Notes: generated by a model not told the origin, from the letters alone. A stretch of 64,000 bases of DNA from Macropodus opercularis (GCA_030770545.1 CM061100.1:7013501-7077500), one strand, 5' to 3'. Counted from the stretch's first letter, positions 1-14,000 are shown. Numbers and translations: made by a program.

Positions 1-52
1 GCTCCTGAAAGAGATAGCGCTCCTCAGGGGTCACTGGCTGACAACACCCAGG
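1..52 (-). CDS. Possible internal exon of a minus-strand gene, partial
   Basis: Read on the minus strand, a TGTGTGCAG acceptor ends at 53 and is followed by an open frame to the window edge (reads PGCCQPVTPEERYLFQE). The phase is compatible with the candidate first exon at 2058-2069, which ends in phase 0. I do not recognise the protein. The stretch is so short that an open frame alone means little, and other exons could lie between the two. It could also be chance. This is a weak inference from splice signals only. Confidence 0.2.
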
Positions 53-69
53 CTGCACACATTTAGGGG

Positions 70-2050
70 GCTCCAGGTGTCTAGAGAAGCCTCCCTGTCA
101 TCAGCACCGCATCGCACCAGTCCAGTAGAGCTACACCTCGTCTGCTATTCTGTCCATGCTTTATGCCGATAACTCGGTTTGGTGATTTTCCTTTAAACAC
201 ATGGGGCACTGAAGCATGCTGAGAATGTATCAGTCAACACATGTTTGCAAGAACTTTCCTGTTTCGTGTTGTCATTTCTGTTCCAAAACAGATGCAAACT
301 TTATTTAGTCTCATCTCTAATCTATAAAACGTGCTACAAGCACGAAATCACTGAACAAAGTTATAAATAGCAGAGATATATAAGATCAGTACAATGACTA
401 CACAACCATGTTCATGCAATTACCTCCTTCCCTTCCAAAGCCATGTGTGTCATGGTTGAATCAGCCTTGTGTCCTGAACCTGAAAAATCCAAATAGTTTC
501 GAACTAAACGACTCAGGCAGACGTAGCCTGGGGCGGCGGTTTTCAGCTCAAGAGAAGTTCTCCCATAGCTGAGTCTTTTCAAGACAACACAGATGTTTCA
601 CCAAGGATCCAGCACCGTCTTCAGCGCTGCTCAGGTTTGCTCGTTCAGACTTTGGACAGAACAAGCTTGGACTTAAATCAGGCCCGGGTCCATAGAAAGG
701 GAGGAACAAAAAGGCGTGTGGTGCTGCTGCTTCCTGCTGGGCTGGTGACTCTGCATCGCAGGCTACCGAGCACTAATGAGCTGCCACGAAAACACTGGAC
801 TGGTTAAACTTTCATGGAGCCCAGGCAGCGAGCGTCCATTCAGCGCTGAACAGCCACACCATGTGTTTAAGGAAGAGTGTGTGTAAATGCATGTGTGTGT
901 GTGTAATACAAGGATGTAGTAACTCTACCCTTCCAGAGACCCATCCTCACCCCCACTCCCCACAAAATTACAGCACAGGTATTCGATTACTGATCTTTGA
1001 TTAGGCAGATGCCTTTCAGACTAATTACTGACTGCTCATCAGAGCCATATTAATCAGCTGAATCACAATTGATCACAGTATATTTGATTTTTCTACTTTT
1101 ATCTACAGAAATGTGTTGAAAGGAAATAAGGGTAATAAATCATGAACATTAAATGTATTCTGCAAACATCCCTTTTTGTGCAATACTGGAAATGACAACA
1201 TCACGCAACGATATCCCATCCTGGAGCTTTACTCTTCTGTTTTTTGTGTTTCGATTGTGACAGGTCTGCTCGCGCAGTAACATTGTCCTCTCATTCCGTC
1301 TGTTTAAAATTTAACATTGAGCTTCCTGTAAGCATCCACGAAGCCATCTTACGTTACTGCCTGTAGATCAGCTAAAATGCGCAGTGACATGGGAGAGCAT
1401 GCCGGAAAAATCAGCATTAACATAATGTAATCCATTATGCAGCTACTGGGAGATTTCTAGACGTCACTCAGTCTTTAAAGAAGATGGATGTGCTCAGAAT
1501 TAGTCCTCAATAAATATGCACACACGGACACCAAGTTCACCAGAGACAAGCGACGCTGGTTGCTCACATCCCACCCATGGGAATCCCAGTGCATCATCCC
1601 ACTTATGGTGATGACAACACAGCATCTCCATAGATCTGACTCATGCAATTCAAACTCATTTATGAGTGAAGAACAGAGCACATTTTTACAGTTTTCTGCA
1701 TTACAGAGACAAAAAAAACAGTCTGAAGTTTGTCCAGGGCCACAAGGAACCTGAGTTCCATCACAGAACGACTTCCTAAGTCGCTACTTGTCCAAATAAA
1801 TATTCACAGGGCCAAACGACTTTCAGCTAATCCTTTATTCATGCAAGCAAACAGGTTGCTGTCGCTGGGCCTGAGTAAAACAAGGTGTGAGGCCATTTGT
1901 TTCAGAAGTGAGAAATCAGGGAAGATCTCACACAATATTAGTGTATGTAAGACCTTCCTTCGTGTGTCTGTGGGATTTAGAGATTCAAAATGTGCCTGCA
2001 GAAAAGGTCGCGTACATATCAGAATACGTTTTGAAGCATGTTTGTGTAAA
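70..2050. other. Stretch without a recognised gene
   Basis: I see only short open frames with no recognisable protein, a short GT run near 890-904 and AT-rich DNA. If the minus-strand gene is real, this is probably its first intron. Confidence 0.4.
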
Positions 2051-2057
2051 GTCTTAC

Positions 2058-2069
2058 CTCTGAGTCCAT
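2058..2069 (-). CDS. Candidate first coding exon (Met-Asp-Ser-Glu) of a minus-strand gene
   Basis: On the minus strand an ATG at 2069 opens four codons (MDSE), followed directly by a GTAAGA donor at 2057-2052. About 80 bp upstream is a TATAAAG box (2146-2152), so a short 5' UTR would fit. The gene would run leftwards out of the window, head-to-head with svop. In human the neighbour on this side of SVOP is USP30, but the remembered USP30 N-terminus does not match. The gene stays unidentified and the exon is tentative. Confidence 0.3.
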
Positions 2070-2145
2070 GCTGTAGTTATTCAGGAAAACACCACCAGTG
2101 AGTGAGCAGCCGATGTGACCAGAGGACGATACAACGGAGACTGTA

Positions 2146-2152
2146 CTTTATA
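2146..2152 (-). promoter_or_regulatory. TATA box candidate for the leftward gene
   Basis: The minus strand reads TATAAAG here. Just upstream of it, at 2166-2175, is CTATTTATGG, which matches the MEF2 consensus at nine of ten bases. Its position relative to the ATG at 2069 is right for a core promoter. There is no transcript evidence. Confidence 0.35.
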
Positions 2153-3016
2153 TTGTACCTGCACCCTATTTATGGCCATCCCATAATGCAACAGTCTCTG
2201 CATGTCCTCACAGTGTCCTAGATCGCGACACCTTTTATTTTCAGGTTGACCTTATTGACTTCCAGGGGCAGAGGGTAACAGAGCAACAGCGACAGACACA
2301 TTTAAAACTTTAGAAGGCAGCTTCATTTCTAAAGTTAATTCTCTCAATTTATAAGTTGAGGCTATGCTGTGTGTTTAATACTGAGGTCACAGTGGGTGCT
2401 GGTGTCATACTGCAGCGCAAGGGGGTGGTTCCAATGTTTTAATGTCTAAGCCTTATGGCCAATTTGACCTGTTGTTGTCAGCAACAGCAGAAGGAGTATG
2501 AGAGCACAACCTGCTGTCAGCTGCAGGCTACAGCAGTTACTCAGCCTGGTCCGGAGGTAGGCGTGTAGTTCGGGTTCTGTCGTTTCGCTTCTGTACTGTA
2601 GGTCTATGTGAAACCTTAACCCACTTTTCTCGTCTGCCAGCATGTTTACATAATTTTTTCAACAATCAATCACGTGAATAGTGTTGTTAGTATTTTTTTT
2701 TTATAGGTCATAAAGGCAAATAAAATATAAACCCTGTTTGTCAGTAATGTGATGAATGACTGCTGGGATATGGAAAGGTTGTTATTTTTTGCACATCTTG
2801 TTTTTTTTCTGATTAAGTTTCACAAAGAGCTTGTGTACATCTCCCTTTAAATAGCACACCTTTGTTTCCTGGGGCGACTCCTCCCCTTTATTCTCTGCAG
2901 GTATTGTTCTGTGATTGGGTGTCTCACAGCTGAAACCTGACGTGACTGCACCAGCAGGTTTGGCCACCACTCGCTGGTGTGTTGTGTCCTGGACGTCACA
3001 GCTCTCATACACTAAC
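2153..3016. other. Region between the leftward promoter and svop
   Basis: This should hold the svop promoter and 5' UTR. No TATA box or CpG island stands out. Only short open frames without recognisable protein are present. Confidence 0.4.
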
Positions 3017-6000
3017 ATGGATAATTGGAGCAAATCATCAAAAATTACTTACAAGAGATGGAAAGATCCGGAACCTGGGTAAATCAGTTGATTATTTTGT
3101 CTTCCTAAACATTTGTGATGCAGAAAGGGAATAATCTCAGCGATTGCTTGAGAGAGTATTGCTGCAGTGCTAAATACAAGATGGTAAATAATGACACAGT
3201 TCCTTGAAATGCAACAGTTTGTGCTTTATGATATCTGGGTTTTTCCTGTAAGTGATGAAGCAAATGGTCGCAGCAACGTGAGCCAGAACACAGACGAGAT
3301 CTGCACAATAACCTCAATCGTAGACTCAGGGCACGGACAGTCCACGTATGGATCTACTAAAAGTGAAGGTTTGTGGAGCTCTGAAAAATATCAAAACGTG
3401 TCCAAGTAGCAGTTAAAGTTGTTGGGCTTAAAACCCTTAATCATCCTAAACCCCAGGCTGGACCATAGGTCTCAGACTTTGTGCTTATCTGAGCTCAACA
3501 CCTGAAGCAACAACTACATTTAATTAGGTTTAATCCACCTCTGCTTTCAAGAAGCTGTTTGTAAGGTCAATCCTAAAGTGTTATTGTGGCATCATTATAT
3601 AGTGCTTTTTACATGTTAAACGTCTTTTTTAAATCAATATTTCTACCTATTAAAGGCATTGACATTTTGCTTGTGTTGAGGAAACATGCATGCGTTTCTT
3701 CACGGGTGAGAGTGATCTTGCAGTGACTGCCTTGTCCTTTTACAGAAACCTTTACAGTGGATGAAGCCCTGGAGGCCATTGGTTTTGGGTGGTTCCAGTG
3801 GAAAATCTCTTTCCTCACTGGCCTGTCCTGGGTAAGAAAAATGGAGAAAAGAAACCTCGCTCTGATTTCCAGGTATTGTTTCTCACGTGGCTGTTTTTCT
3901 GCTGCTCTGCGTGCAGATAGGAGACGCCATGGAGATGATGATCCTCAGCATCCTGGGCCCCCAGCTGCACTGCGAGTGGACACTACCTGGCTATAAAGTG
4001 GCTCTCATAACATCGGTAAAGTCTATTTTTACATGTCTGCAGCTGGTTGAACATGCTGTGTGCACAAAAATGTTCACGGGCGTGCATTTGCGTCACCTCA
4101 GGTGGTGTTTATTGGAATGGGGATCAGCTCACCTGTATGGGGCAACGTGTCTGACAAACTTGGCAGAAAAGTGGTGAGTAGTCTCAAATCAGTTTACTAA
4201 ATGTGTGATGGGTATTTTTTTTTTACATTATCTCAACTTAAACACACGTTTCTGTGATAAACAGGGTCTGACATTCTGTATGTGCTGGACTCTGTACTAC
4301 GGCCTTTTGAGCGCCTTCGCTCCAGTGTATGGCTGGCTCTTGGCCCTGCGGGGCCTCGTAGGCTTTGGCATCGGAGGAGCTCCTCAGTCGTAAGTTCGCC
4401 GCTTCCTCCATGTGTGATAGGTCGTCATAATAACCTAAGGATTAAGACACGTAAAGCGTTGGCTGTCTTTTAGGGTGACTCTGTATTCCGAGTTCCTCCC
4501 AGCAAAGACGAGAGGCATCTGCATCATGCTGATCGCGGTACTGTGCTGATTTTTGTTATTAATGCACAACTTTTACTTTGCTCAGTTATAAATCTTTGAT
4601 CTGATTAATTTCAACGCCCACCTTGTTGATGTGTTTATATGACTCAGGCATTCTGGGCCATTGGCGCTGTGTTTGAGGTCCTAATGGCCTTGTGGATAAT
4701 GCCCACGCTCGGCTGGAGGTGGCTGCTCGGCCTGTCCACTTTACCAATGGCAATCTTCGTTTGCTTCTGCTTTGTAAGTGTGACTGATAGGGACCCATTT
4801 CATAAAGGCAGCTTGAAGCAACTCTCAACTGAAATGTCTGTGTCACACAGTGGCTGCCTGAAAGTCCTCATTTTGACATGCTGACGGGAAGAAGAGATAA
4901 AGCCATTGCAACTCTAACACGAATTGCCAAAGACAATGGAAAGGCCATGCCTCAAGGAAAGATAATCGCTTACAGACATGTGAGAAGATGTGTTTCACTA
5001 TTTAAAGTTCAACACAGCTCTTAATTGTTGAAATAGTACTTGAAAATGCACCTTCTGTGTTCATTGTTGAAATTTTACAGAAAGAACGTGGACGGATCAA
5101 AGATCTCTTCACTGCTCAGTACTGCAATACTACTCTTCTTCTGTGGTTTATATGGTTAGTTTGGTTACCATAATAACTACTATGTGTTTTCTATTAGCCT
5201 TTTCAACGTGGTATTAAGGTGAAAGGTTATTGCTTTGTTGTTCCATCCAGGTTTGCGAATGCATTCTGCTATTATGGCATCGTCCTGCTGACGACTGAGA
5301 TGTTCCAAGCTGGAGATGACTGTGGGGGTAAGGAACAAAGTCCACGTGGCTCAGCTTTCAGGCTTCATCACAATATGACGCTTAAACCAAAAACTGGCCG
5401 TTTTCCTTACAGCAACCCAACAGGCCAAGACGGAACCGAGCTGCAGACTGGAATGCAAATATTTGACATCAGCTGACTACAAAGACCTTTTATGGACCAC
5501 TCTGGCTGAATTCCCAGGTGAAATTAGCTTTGTTAGCATTTTTATACTGGGGAGTATAATTAGACCTAACAGGTGAAGGTTTAGTACTGTTCATACTCAC
5601 CAGTGTGAGCCTTATACAGAATGTTCATCCAGCCAACTGAAATAGGAGAGAAATGAAAATTAAGAGGCAAAATAAGGACATTGTTTCAACTTTCATATTG
5701 CAGCAGACTTAAAGTAAGCTTAGTTATGGTAAATGTCAACACCCAGACCTGCTCTACTTAGCCTAAGTAGATTGAGACACACAGTGTGTTTGTTTAAGGG
5801 AGTGCCTTTACTTTGTTGATGTATTTACTCGCATTGTATCTTTGCAACTCTTTGGCTTATTGTTTGCTCTTCATGCTTTCTTAGGTCTTTTAGTCATCCT
5901 TCTGGCCGTCGAGTATATTGGCAGGAAGAAGAGCATGGCCCTGTGTTTCTTCATGTTTTCCTTGTTCATTCTGCCTCTATACGCTTGTATTGGGAGGTAG

Positions 6001-6763
6001 GTTTGTCTCTGTGTGTCTTACTGGAACAGCAGCTAAACGTCAGTGCTAATCTTTTATTTTTGTGTTCATGCAGGACAGCTTTGACTATCTTCATCTTCCT
6101 CGCCAGAGCCTTTATTTCTGGAGGATACCAAGTGGTTTTTGTGTACACGCCAGAGGTAGATCTACATATTGTACAATTGTGTCACTTTGACATATATATT
6201 TAAATAATGTGTTTAGACAAACCAGTTCGGTTTGTTTCTTTTCATCAGGTGTTTCCTACAGAAAACAGAGCCTTAGCAATTGGGACGTGTAGTGCAATGG
6301 CAAAAGTGGGCGCCCTGATCACCCCCTTTGTGGCACAGGTAGGAAAGATTATTAAACAAAGATGCAAAGGGTAATTAGAGTTAATTATGTTGGTTAGGCA
6401 ATTTGTGTGGTAATATTTTACACCAAACTGACAACAACACCCTATGATTCACTGTGAAACCACATTGCATGTTTAAATGTGTAAATTAGTTTGAGATGAG
6501 GCTCTGTGTTACTCTGGCTCATCAGATGTGTGTTTTGGTTCTAGGTGATGCTCAGGACATCAGTGTATCTGACCCTGACAGTGTACTGTGCCTGTAGTGT
6601 GCTGGCTGGCGTAGCGTCCATGGTCTTACCCATTGAAACGTTGGGAAGAGGCCTCCAGGAGACCGGAAACGACCAAGACACCAAAGGAGAGACGAGCACC
6701 ACAAACAGTCAGTCAAACGGTCCAACGTACGCAGCTAACCAGGAGGAGCCCTGCAACAGGTGA
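3017..6763 (+). CDS. svop: Synaptic vesicle 2-related protein (SVOP), MFS transporter-like
   Basis: Sixteen exons join in phase to 545 codons (human SVOP is about 548): 3017-3078, 3253-3368, 3746-3831, 3917-4015, 4102-4173, 4265-4389, 4474-4537, 4648-4773, 4851-4979, 5081-5154, 5251-5327, 5413-5517, 5885-5996, 6074-6155, 6249-6338, 6545-6763. The family is a twelve-helix major-facilitator protein of synaptic vesicles related to SV2; its substrate is not established. Visible signatures are DAMEMMILSILGPQLHCEW after helix 1, the MFS loop motif DKLGRK (exon 5), WTLYYGLLSAFAPVY, the second-half loop GRKKSMALCF and the closing PIETLGRGLQ. It resembles SVOP far more than SVOPL. The start ATG at 3017 gives a divergent N-terminus (MDNWSKSSKITYKRW) before the conserved part begins at TFTVDEALEAIGFG. 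The first two exons are the least certain, but their phases agree. Confidence 0.92.
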
Positions 6764-6971
6764 CCACTTATCCATGACCTGAAGCATCTGGGTTATGGAT
6801 GACAAGCTGCAGATGACAATCTCATTACGGCTGGGAGCGATGAACGAGGCCAGGCCTACAGCTCATGCCTAATGAGAGCAGAAGCACACTAGCGCTGGGA
6901 CTGGTGTGTTTACACTTTCTCCCATTCAGGCCATGAGAACAGATCAACAGCAAGAGAAGAACATTTTAGAG

Positions 6972-7171
6972 AATAAAAATGCTGTGTGCGCCTGATCCTC
7001 AACAGACTGTCAGATTTGAATGTTGTATTTATTTATGCCAAATGCCGTGTGCATATTAAAAATGTTCGGTCTGTTTTTTTTGCTTGTTGTTTTGTTTTTG
7101 TCAAGGTTTCATTTGAGCAGTAACAAATGCTAGTTCCAACATATGAAATGTGAGCATGGTTTTGGAATAAA
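6972..7171 (+). terminator. svop: Polyadenylation signals of svop
   Basis: AATAAA occurs at 6972-6977 and again at 7166-7171, 0.2 and 0.4 kb after the svop stop codon. Either would give a short 3' UTR. Confidence 0.6.
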
Positions 7172-7625
7172 ACCATACTGAAAATATTGGCATAGTTAAT
7201 TGTACAAAATATTTGATTTAAGGGAATAATAATGCAAATTTTGTCTAAATGTTTAAACAGAAAATTTGCTTGATAAAAATAGGTGACAGTGGCATTATAA
7301 TTAACTGCCTTAATTTAAATGAGAAACTTCAAAATGTCTCCTATTTCATTTTGTATATTGCTACGTTTTCTTGTCTTTACATTAGATACATCTAATACTT
7401 TGGCGGTTTGCCTCAAAACAAGATTTTGATGACATCACCCCGGACTCTAGGAAACAGTGACGACGTTTTAGCCAGAATTTGCTCATATATCAAACAATGC
7501 ATTCATCAATCTATACGGAAATCAGGATCGCGAAAACAGTTTATATCATCAGCCTCGCACGAGCTCGCTGTGTTGATCCACATTTATATCTGGGAGTTCC
7601 TAGTCTGGCCAGTCACCTTGACAAC

Positions 7626-7667
7626 ATTGGCCCAATGACAGCGCGCACGCGAACTAGGCCAGCCAAT
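7626..7667 (+). promoter_or_regulatory. ssh1: CCAAT-box promoter of ssh1
   Basis: ATTGG at 7626-7630, CCAAT at 7632-7636 and CCAAT at 7663-7667 lie about 350-390 bp upstream of the ssh1 ATG. They sit at the front of a GC-rich block (about 7640-8240) that looks like a CpG-island promoter. NF-Y is the factor known to bind CCAAT. The transcription start is not determined. Confidence 0.5.
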
Positions 7668-8014
7668 CAGAGGCAGCCGGTAAAGCTGCATGTCATTTCT
7701 GCCCCGCTCTCAACCTGCACCGTGTTTTGCTTGTTTGTCTGCGCAGCGGCGATGAGATCTCGGCTTCTGCTCCGGGCTCGCTACAAACGGGGGAGACCTG
7801 CGGACTCCTCCCGCTCATGAAGACTCCGGTGACGGCAGAGGACGCACGGAGCAGGACAGAACGGGAGCCCCGTCGCGGCTCGGGAGTCGGGCGCTGCTCG
7901 GGAGTCTGACTTGGCGTTTTTCTCCCCGGCGACAGAGACAACCTCAGCGGCGCATCTCCCTGCATCTTCCCTCCCCTCCCCTCTCCTCTCCTCCGCAGCT
8001 GCAGCCCACCGACC

Positions 8015-11000
8015 ATGGCCCTGGTGACTCTGCAGCGCTCCCCCACCCCCAGTGCAGCATCCTCGGCCAGCACGACCAACAGCAGTGCGGGGGAGGTAAG
8101 CGGACAAGCCGGGGCTCGGTCTTTGTGTACGTTGTGTGAGGGGACGCAGGAGCCCGCATCCGTGCGGGCTGGTGCCGGACGTGGGTGGTGTTTCACGCCC
8201 TGCAGGGAGGACTCACCTCTCTCCCGCTGCATGCGCTCTAAACTTGGCGTGTTGCATTGTCACCAGCAGCAGCCTTGTTTTGTTTGTGACCAGTGTGGCA
8301 GCGGATTTGTAAACAAAACCCTACAAGAGGGGGGAGGGAGATGGGGGGAGAAGGGTGAGTCGTTGGAAACAAAGTGCTCATTTTGCTGCGTCGCACTCAG
8401 GTTGTCTCTGCTCCGTTTTGGTGGCAGTGCAGCCTCAGTGTTGGGATGGAGACTTTGCAGGGGAATGACGCCAAACTGGTGAATTTACGCGCAAGGACAG
8501 TGCAGTGAAATGTGTATGAACAGGAAAAAAAACACTTAATGAGTTGAGGAATTAATTGAGGAATAATGTTTTTTTAGTATTTCTGTTCCTGACGAAGAGA
8601 AGTTGCACTGACCTTGTGAAGCTCTGATGAAATCCCAAACCAAGTCAAAGCTGCGTTAGTAGAGTTCCCATCCCAGTGAAATCACAACATCAGCGTTAGT
8701 TGCTCCACTGTCTCAGTGAAAGAAAGTGTTTTTTATAAAGCCTGATAATAAGCAGTGGCTTTCTTCCATCCATGAATAATGTCACTATTGTGGACGATTC
8801 TGCTGAAATGAAGGAGAAGTGGATGAGTGGGTTGTGTTTTTAGTTGAACTTGTGCTGTGAGAAGTTGAGGTGAGTGCTCTGCCTCTGTTTTTGTGTGCTA
8901 GTGATTCAGCCGACAGCTCTGTGAGGTAGTCACAGCAGGCAGATCCAGTAGATGGCACTGAAGCACTTTGTTCCAACGGCCTGTGTAGCCTCACATCCTA
9001 AATATCTGACAACATATAGTCAGTCCCCGGATGTTTCTGGCCTTTTAGTCCTGTGCACTGTAAACCTTCATTAACATTTTATTGCTAAACTTATATGTTA
9101 TATTCACAGAAGAAGCTCCTTGTTGTTACACTATGTACTACAGTCTTCATATTCTTCTTTGTTTTGTGTTTCAGGATTTCGGTAGCGATGATGACCGGAA
9201 AAATAATCAGAGGTAAGATCTTCCTATCTTTGGTCTTTGTCCGTCTGACCCTGTAAGAACAAGAGTTCTTGAGCTTATTATATATGATTATTATTATTAT
9301 ATAGGTTTATTTTTATTATTATTATTATTATAACTAATTGTGAATGTCTGTAAATAATAGAATATTAAATTCCTCTGCTGAAATGAAACCTTTCTGGTAT
9401 CTTTCTGCTAAATGTTATATCACACATGATTTCGTACTGAATGTGAAGGAACATGGACAATTTCCTTCTGTTTAATATTTCCACCTCATTCACCAAACGT
9501 GTGCCTTCATTGTCACGTGATGATGCTTGTCTTTACACTCTAAGGACGAACAGTAGTATCAGTTTATTTTCGCTGGTGACCCACAGCTTGTCACCAGCTG
9601 GGAGTACAGCTGATGAATGTGACAGGTTTTTAAAAGACTTCTTTACTTAGTTACATAACAGTGAGCACATAAGCTGTTATTCCAGCTCCATCACAAAGCT
9701 TTTATTCAGTCACCTCAGCATCACAGAAGTCATGATTTATGTCAGCAGGGCTTTAACAAAGACTCATTTGAGACAGTCTTATCATGCTTTGTCCGACTCA
9801 GTCAGCAACATGTTTCTGTGGCTCAGTGATTCGTCAGAGTCTTAATTTAGGATTCTACATGTCAAACTTGAGAGTGATGCCAAGGAACATTTCCACCGCC
9901 TCCGTGCGCTTGCATGAATGATGGTATTGTGGAAGAGCGCTACATTGGGAGAGTTGATTCCTGAAGCACACGCTGTGAAGAGAAGATAGAGAGCTGAAAC
10001 CGAGCTAGCAGGGCAGCGCTCACAAGGATTTTTGTGGACCAAGATGGGAAGAAAGCTGTTGGCAGTAGAGATGAAGAGGACACACTGAAACAAAGCTTAA
10101 AAAATTGAGCCAAAACATGCTGCAGTCCCCGTGGACAGGATAATGCAGGTGTAGCAGATGGACAGGAAGATGTTGATGGAAGGAGGCTGATTCAGAGAAA
10201 ACGGTTTGTCTAGGGAGACTGGACACAGTATCACATCTATCAGGATGCATCTGATGGTGAAATCCTCACACAAAGACACGTTCGCCGTGCTTCCTCACTT
10301 TGTGGCGAGCGCTGCTCTGACTCGGAGGGAGATATGTCGCATGTAAGTTATGTGTTACATGATACGAGATATATTTTTTCTTTTGCCTCCAAATTTTGTG
10401 TCTTTTACGCAAAAGAAACATTGATAGCATGGATCAGAGAAGCTGACACAAAAGGCCTTGTTCTGGTTCATACCAGGCTTCGTGTGGGTGTGTGTCTTGA
10501 GAGGGGAATGAAGTAAGACAAGGCTGTACTCTGTACATTGTGAGAAAAGACTAAGCTCTAAAGTCATGACCTAGAAGAGCTGGGGCCTACACAGGTTAGA
10601 TAGAAGAGCAACTTTTACAGGAAACACTTCCCATTATCTGTTCGTTATGTTAGAAGAGCTCAGTGCTGTAAAAGTTGCAGAATCAGGACTGTGCTGACTT
10701 TGATGAGGATCCTGTCCTGCTCACTGGAGCGGTGACGACTAAATAAGTGTGCGGCCTATTCCTGTGCAGTTTCCTGACTGCAGACGCCTCATTTTGCTGT
10801 TTCATCTTTGTTCGTTACAATTGCTACACACATCCTCATTCCCCCTGAGAAACTGTGCTAACAGAACAATCAGTCTCTGGACTCTTGTGCATTTTTATTG
10901 GGCACAGTCCTCTGATGGCTCCTGTTGTCCACCATTTACTCTTTTGGAGGCTTCGGTAGCACTAACATAATCTCACACCTTTTCCAGCCTCAGTGAGAGC

Positions 11001-14000
11001 TTCTTCATGGTCAAAGGAGCTGCCCTCTTCCTACAGCAGGGTGGCAACGCACAGGAACCAAAGACCCCAACCCACCACAAGCATGCAGGTGCAGTAGGAA
11101 CACACTCACTCAACACCAGATATAAACCTGTATTGTTTGTTGTTTTTGTTGCTGTGTGGGTTTGTCTGTGTTTATTCTCACCTGACATGACCCAGTATGT
11201 ACATGACACAGTATGCTGGGCACAGGGAACAAAGGTGAAGTCTGTGTTAGCTAAAATAACCTTATTTTAAATGTAAAGTCTTGTTTTTTTTTCTTCGTTT
11301 TTAAATGCGTTTCACGCCATCATGCTGCTGCTGACGTTTGCCTGCACATCAAAGTGACATTAAAGATTATCCTAGTCATGCACAATCTAAAAATAAACCG
11401 CATTTTCTCCATACTCCATCCACAGGGTTCTTTCATAGTCTCTCAGTGTTTACAAGCTCTTTGTCTTGTTGAGCCTGAATCTGCATCTGAGGACAAATGC
11501 AAGACGAGTCTGTGTATACGTGACTCAGGTGTTGTTCATTAACGCCTTACAGTAGCTTAGCACAGCTTTAGCCTTAGATGAGCCAAGGAGAAAAATGTGA
11601 ATGATCAAGTTTGGAGCTGACCTTTTTATTTTTAGTTTGAAAGCTCAGAAAGAGTATTTCAGTCATGAAGCTTGTAATTCATTTGACACAAATTAAGACA
11701 AACAAAAAATGGGACCAAAAACAGGTGCTAGTTGTTTCTAAACAGACAAACACCAGGAATGGAACCAAATAAACTAATATATACAGTACAGGTGAGAGGT
11801 ATGGAGCCGGTACACTTGGGCTGTTTTTCTCATTAGACTTCATGTTCTGTTTCAGGGGATTTGCCTCAACACCTGCAGGTCATGTTTAAGGTCCTTCGGT
11901 CTGAAGATCGCATTAAACTGGTTTGTATATACGCGCACCGCCCTTCTGCACACTTGCAATCTGTAGTCTCACGAGTAGCTTGAGTTTCTGGCCCTCCCTC
12001 CTTCTGTTCCACAGGCCGTACGGTTGGAGAGCGGATGGTCAGACCGGGTGCGCTACATGGTCGTTATCTACACCACCGGCCACCAGGACACAGAGGAAAA
12101 CATCGTCCTGGGAATGGACTTCACAGACAAAGACAGGTAACGCGTCTCTCTGCAGCCTTGTATTCAGTACAGCTTAATCAGATTATTCGATTTGTTCAAC
12201 TGTTTAATCTTTCTGACCCTCAGTAAAAATTGCTCTATTGGGATGGTGCTGCCACTGTGGAGTGATACCAACATACATTTAGATGGAGATGGGTAAGTTT
12301 CAGTTTGTCCTTTCATACCAAATGGAATAACTAATACCAAACACAACATGAACATGACTCGGAGCAACTAATGGATCTTTTCTCTTTTTCACACCGATAG
12401 ATGTGTAGCACGGGTTTCTAATGTATAAACTTTCTGCTCATCTTCAGCCAGGTCTGAAGCTGCATCTTTGGTGTTCTGCCCTTTAGGCTTTACTGCCCTC
12501 TGGCGGCAGAAAATTGCATTACACGCCTTTTTGTCTGTGGACTGTTCTTGCTGACCTGTTAACATTGTGACTCCGGCTCTGTACGCTGGAGGAATGTTCC
12601 ACTGTTCCATGTCCTGAATAGTCCCATGAACGAGCCTCGTCCAGTCTGTGTTTACATCCCCTCATCACTCTCCATTTCCACCCAGACCTGAACTGATCCT
12701 CCTCCTCCTCCCCCTCTTCTTCCTCACTAGAGGCTTCAGCGTGAACACATCAGGGCGGTCACATGTCTTCAAGCCTGTATCCGTGCAGGCCATGTGGTGA
12801 GGGAACACTTTATGTTTGCCTGTGATTTCTGCTGTAAGTTTGTGGTGTGTGTGCTTCTATGAGCATGAGGATCAGATCGTGTCCTAAACTCTAAACTATA
12901 ACTAATTAGTGAGTTTAATGTTGTTTCTAATGTCCTACCGAGTTTGTTGCCACTGTTAGAGGTAATGTAACTCACAATTTCTACAGACTCTTTTAATCAA
13001 TAATGTGCAATTAGGGGAGTATGTAGCAGCTTCACAAAAATATAGAAATGTCTAGTTTGGTCTGAGTTGTACATGTTTACAATTACATACACAATGTATT
13101 GTCCAGTATATCCATATCAAATACTTACACTGTTTTACAAAATCTTGTATTGTAGGACTGGATTAGGATTAAGGAAAGAAGCCATGTGTTATTAGACAGG
13201 TGTCCCCATCCATGACCGAACCAGGTTACTTTCATTGCACTCTGACATCCATGTTTACACTGGAGGGTTAGGTGTAAAGACCAATCACACATCAAATAAA
13301 CAACTAAAATAAAGCATTTCTGAAACATTTTATATAATTTTTCATAACCACCAAGTGCACTACTGTTATTATTGGTAACACTTGCACCCACATGCCACCT
13401 GCTGGACATTCAGTGGAATTACCGATCAACAGGTCTTCCCATGTTGCTCATCATGTTTGCTGTCTGCTCCCATAGGTCTGCTCTGCAGGTCCTCCACAAG
13501 GCATGCGAGGTGGCCCGTCGGTTCAACTACTTTCCAGGGGGCATTGCTCTCACCTGGATGGCCTTCTACGACAGCTGCATCACCTCCGAGCAAAGCTGCA
13601 TCAATGAGTGGAACGCTATGACTGACCTGGAGAGCACCCGGCCTGACTCACCCACCATGTTTGTCGATGGGTGAGACACTACTCGCTAAGGCTGTGATTT
13701 CTGTTGCAGTAATGTCAATACCAGTTATGCAGGAACAGAACGAGCTGCTGGGGTTTAACCTGTCTGGTGTGTGTACGTTCTTAGTCATGGGCTAGATTTC
13801 AGTGCTTTGGACACGAGTTGTAGTTCTTTTGTGTAACCTCTTTGTTTTCAGCTGTAGAAACTCTGTTATGGTCAGTTTCATTCATGACTCATTATGTGTA
13901 GACCAACTGAGCGGGAGAGAACCGAGTGTCTCATCAAAGCCAAGCTACGTAACCTCATGATGTTTCAAGACCTAGAGAACATCACATCAAAAGAGGTATG

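Noticed and set aside
7693..8232. 179-codon frame on the minus strand over the ssh1 start
   Set aside because: It is GC-rich, resembles no known protein, and is antisense to the well-supported ssh1 first exon.
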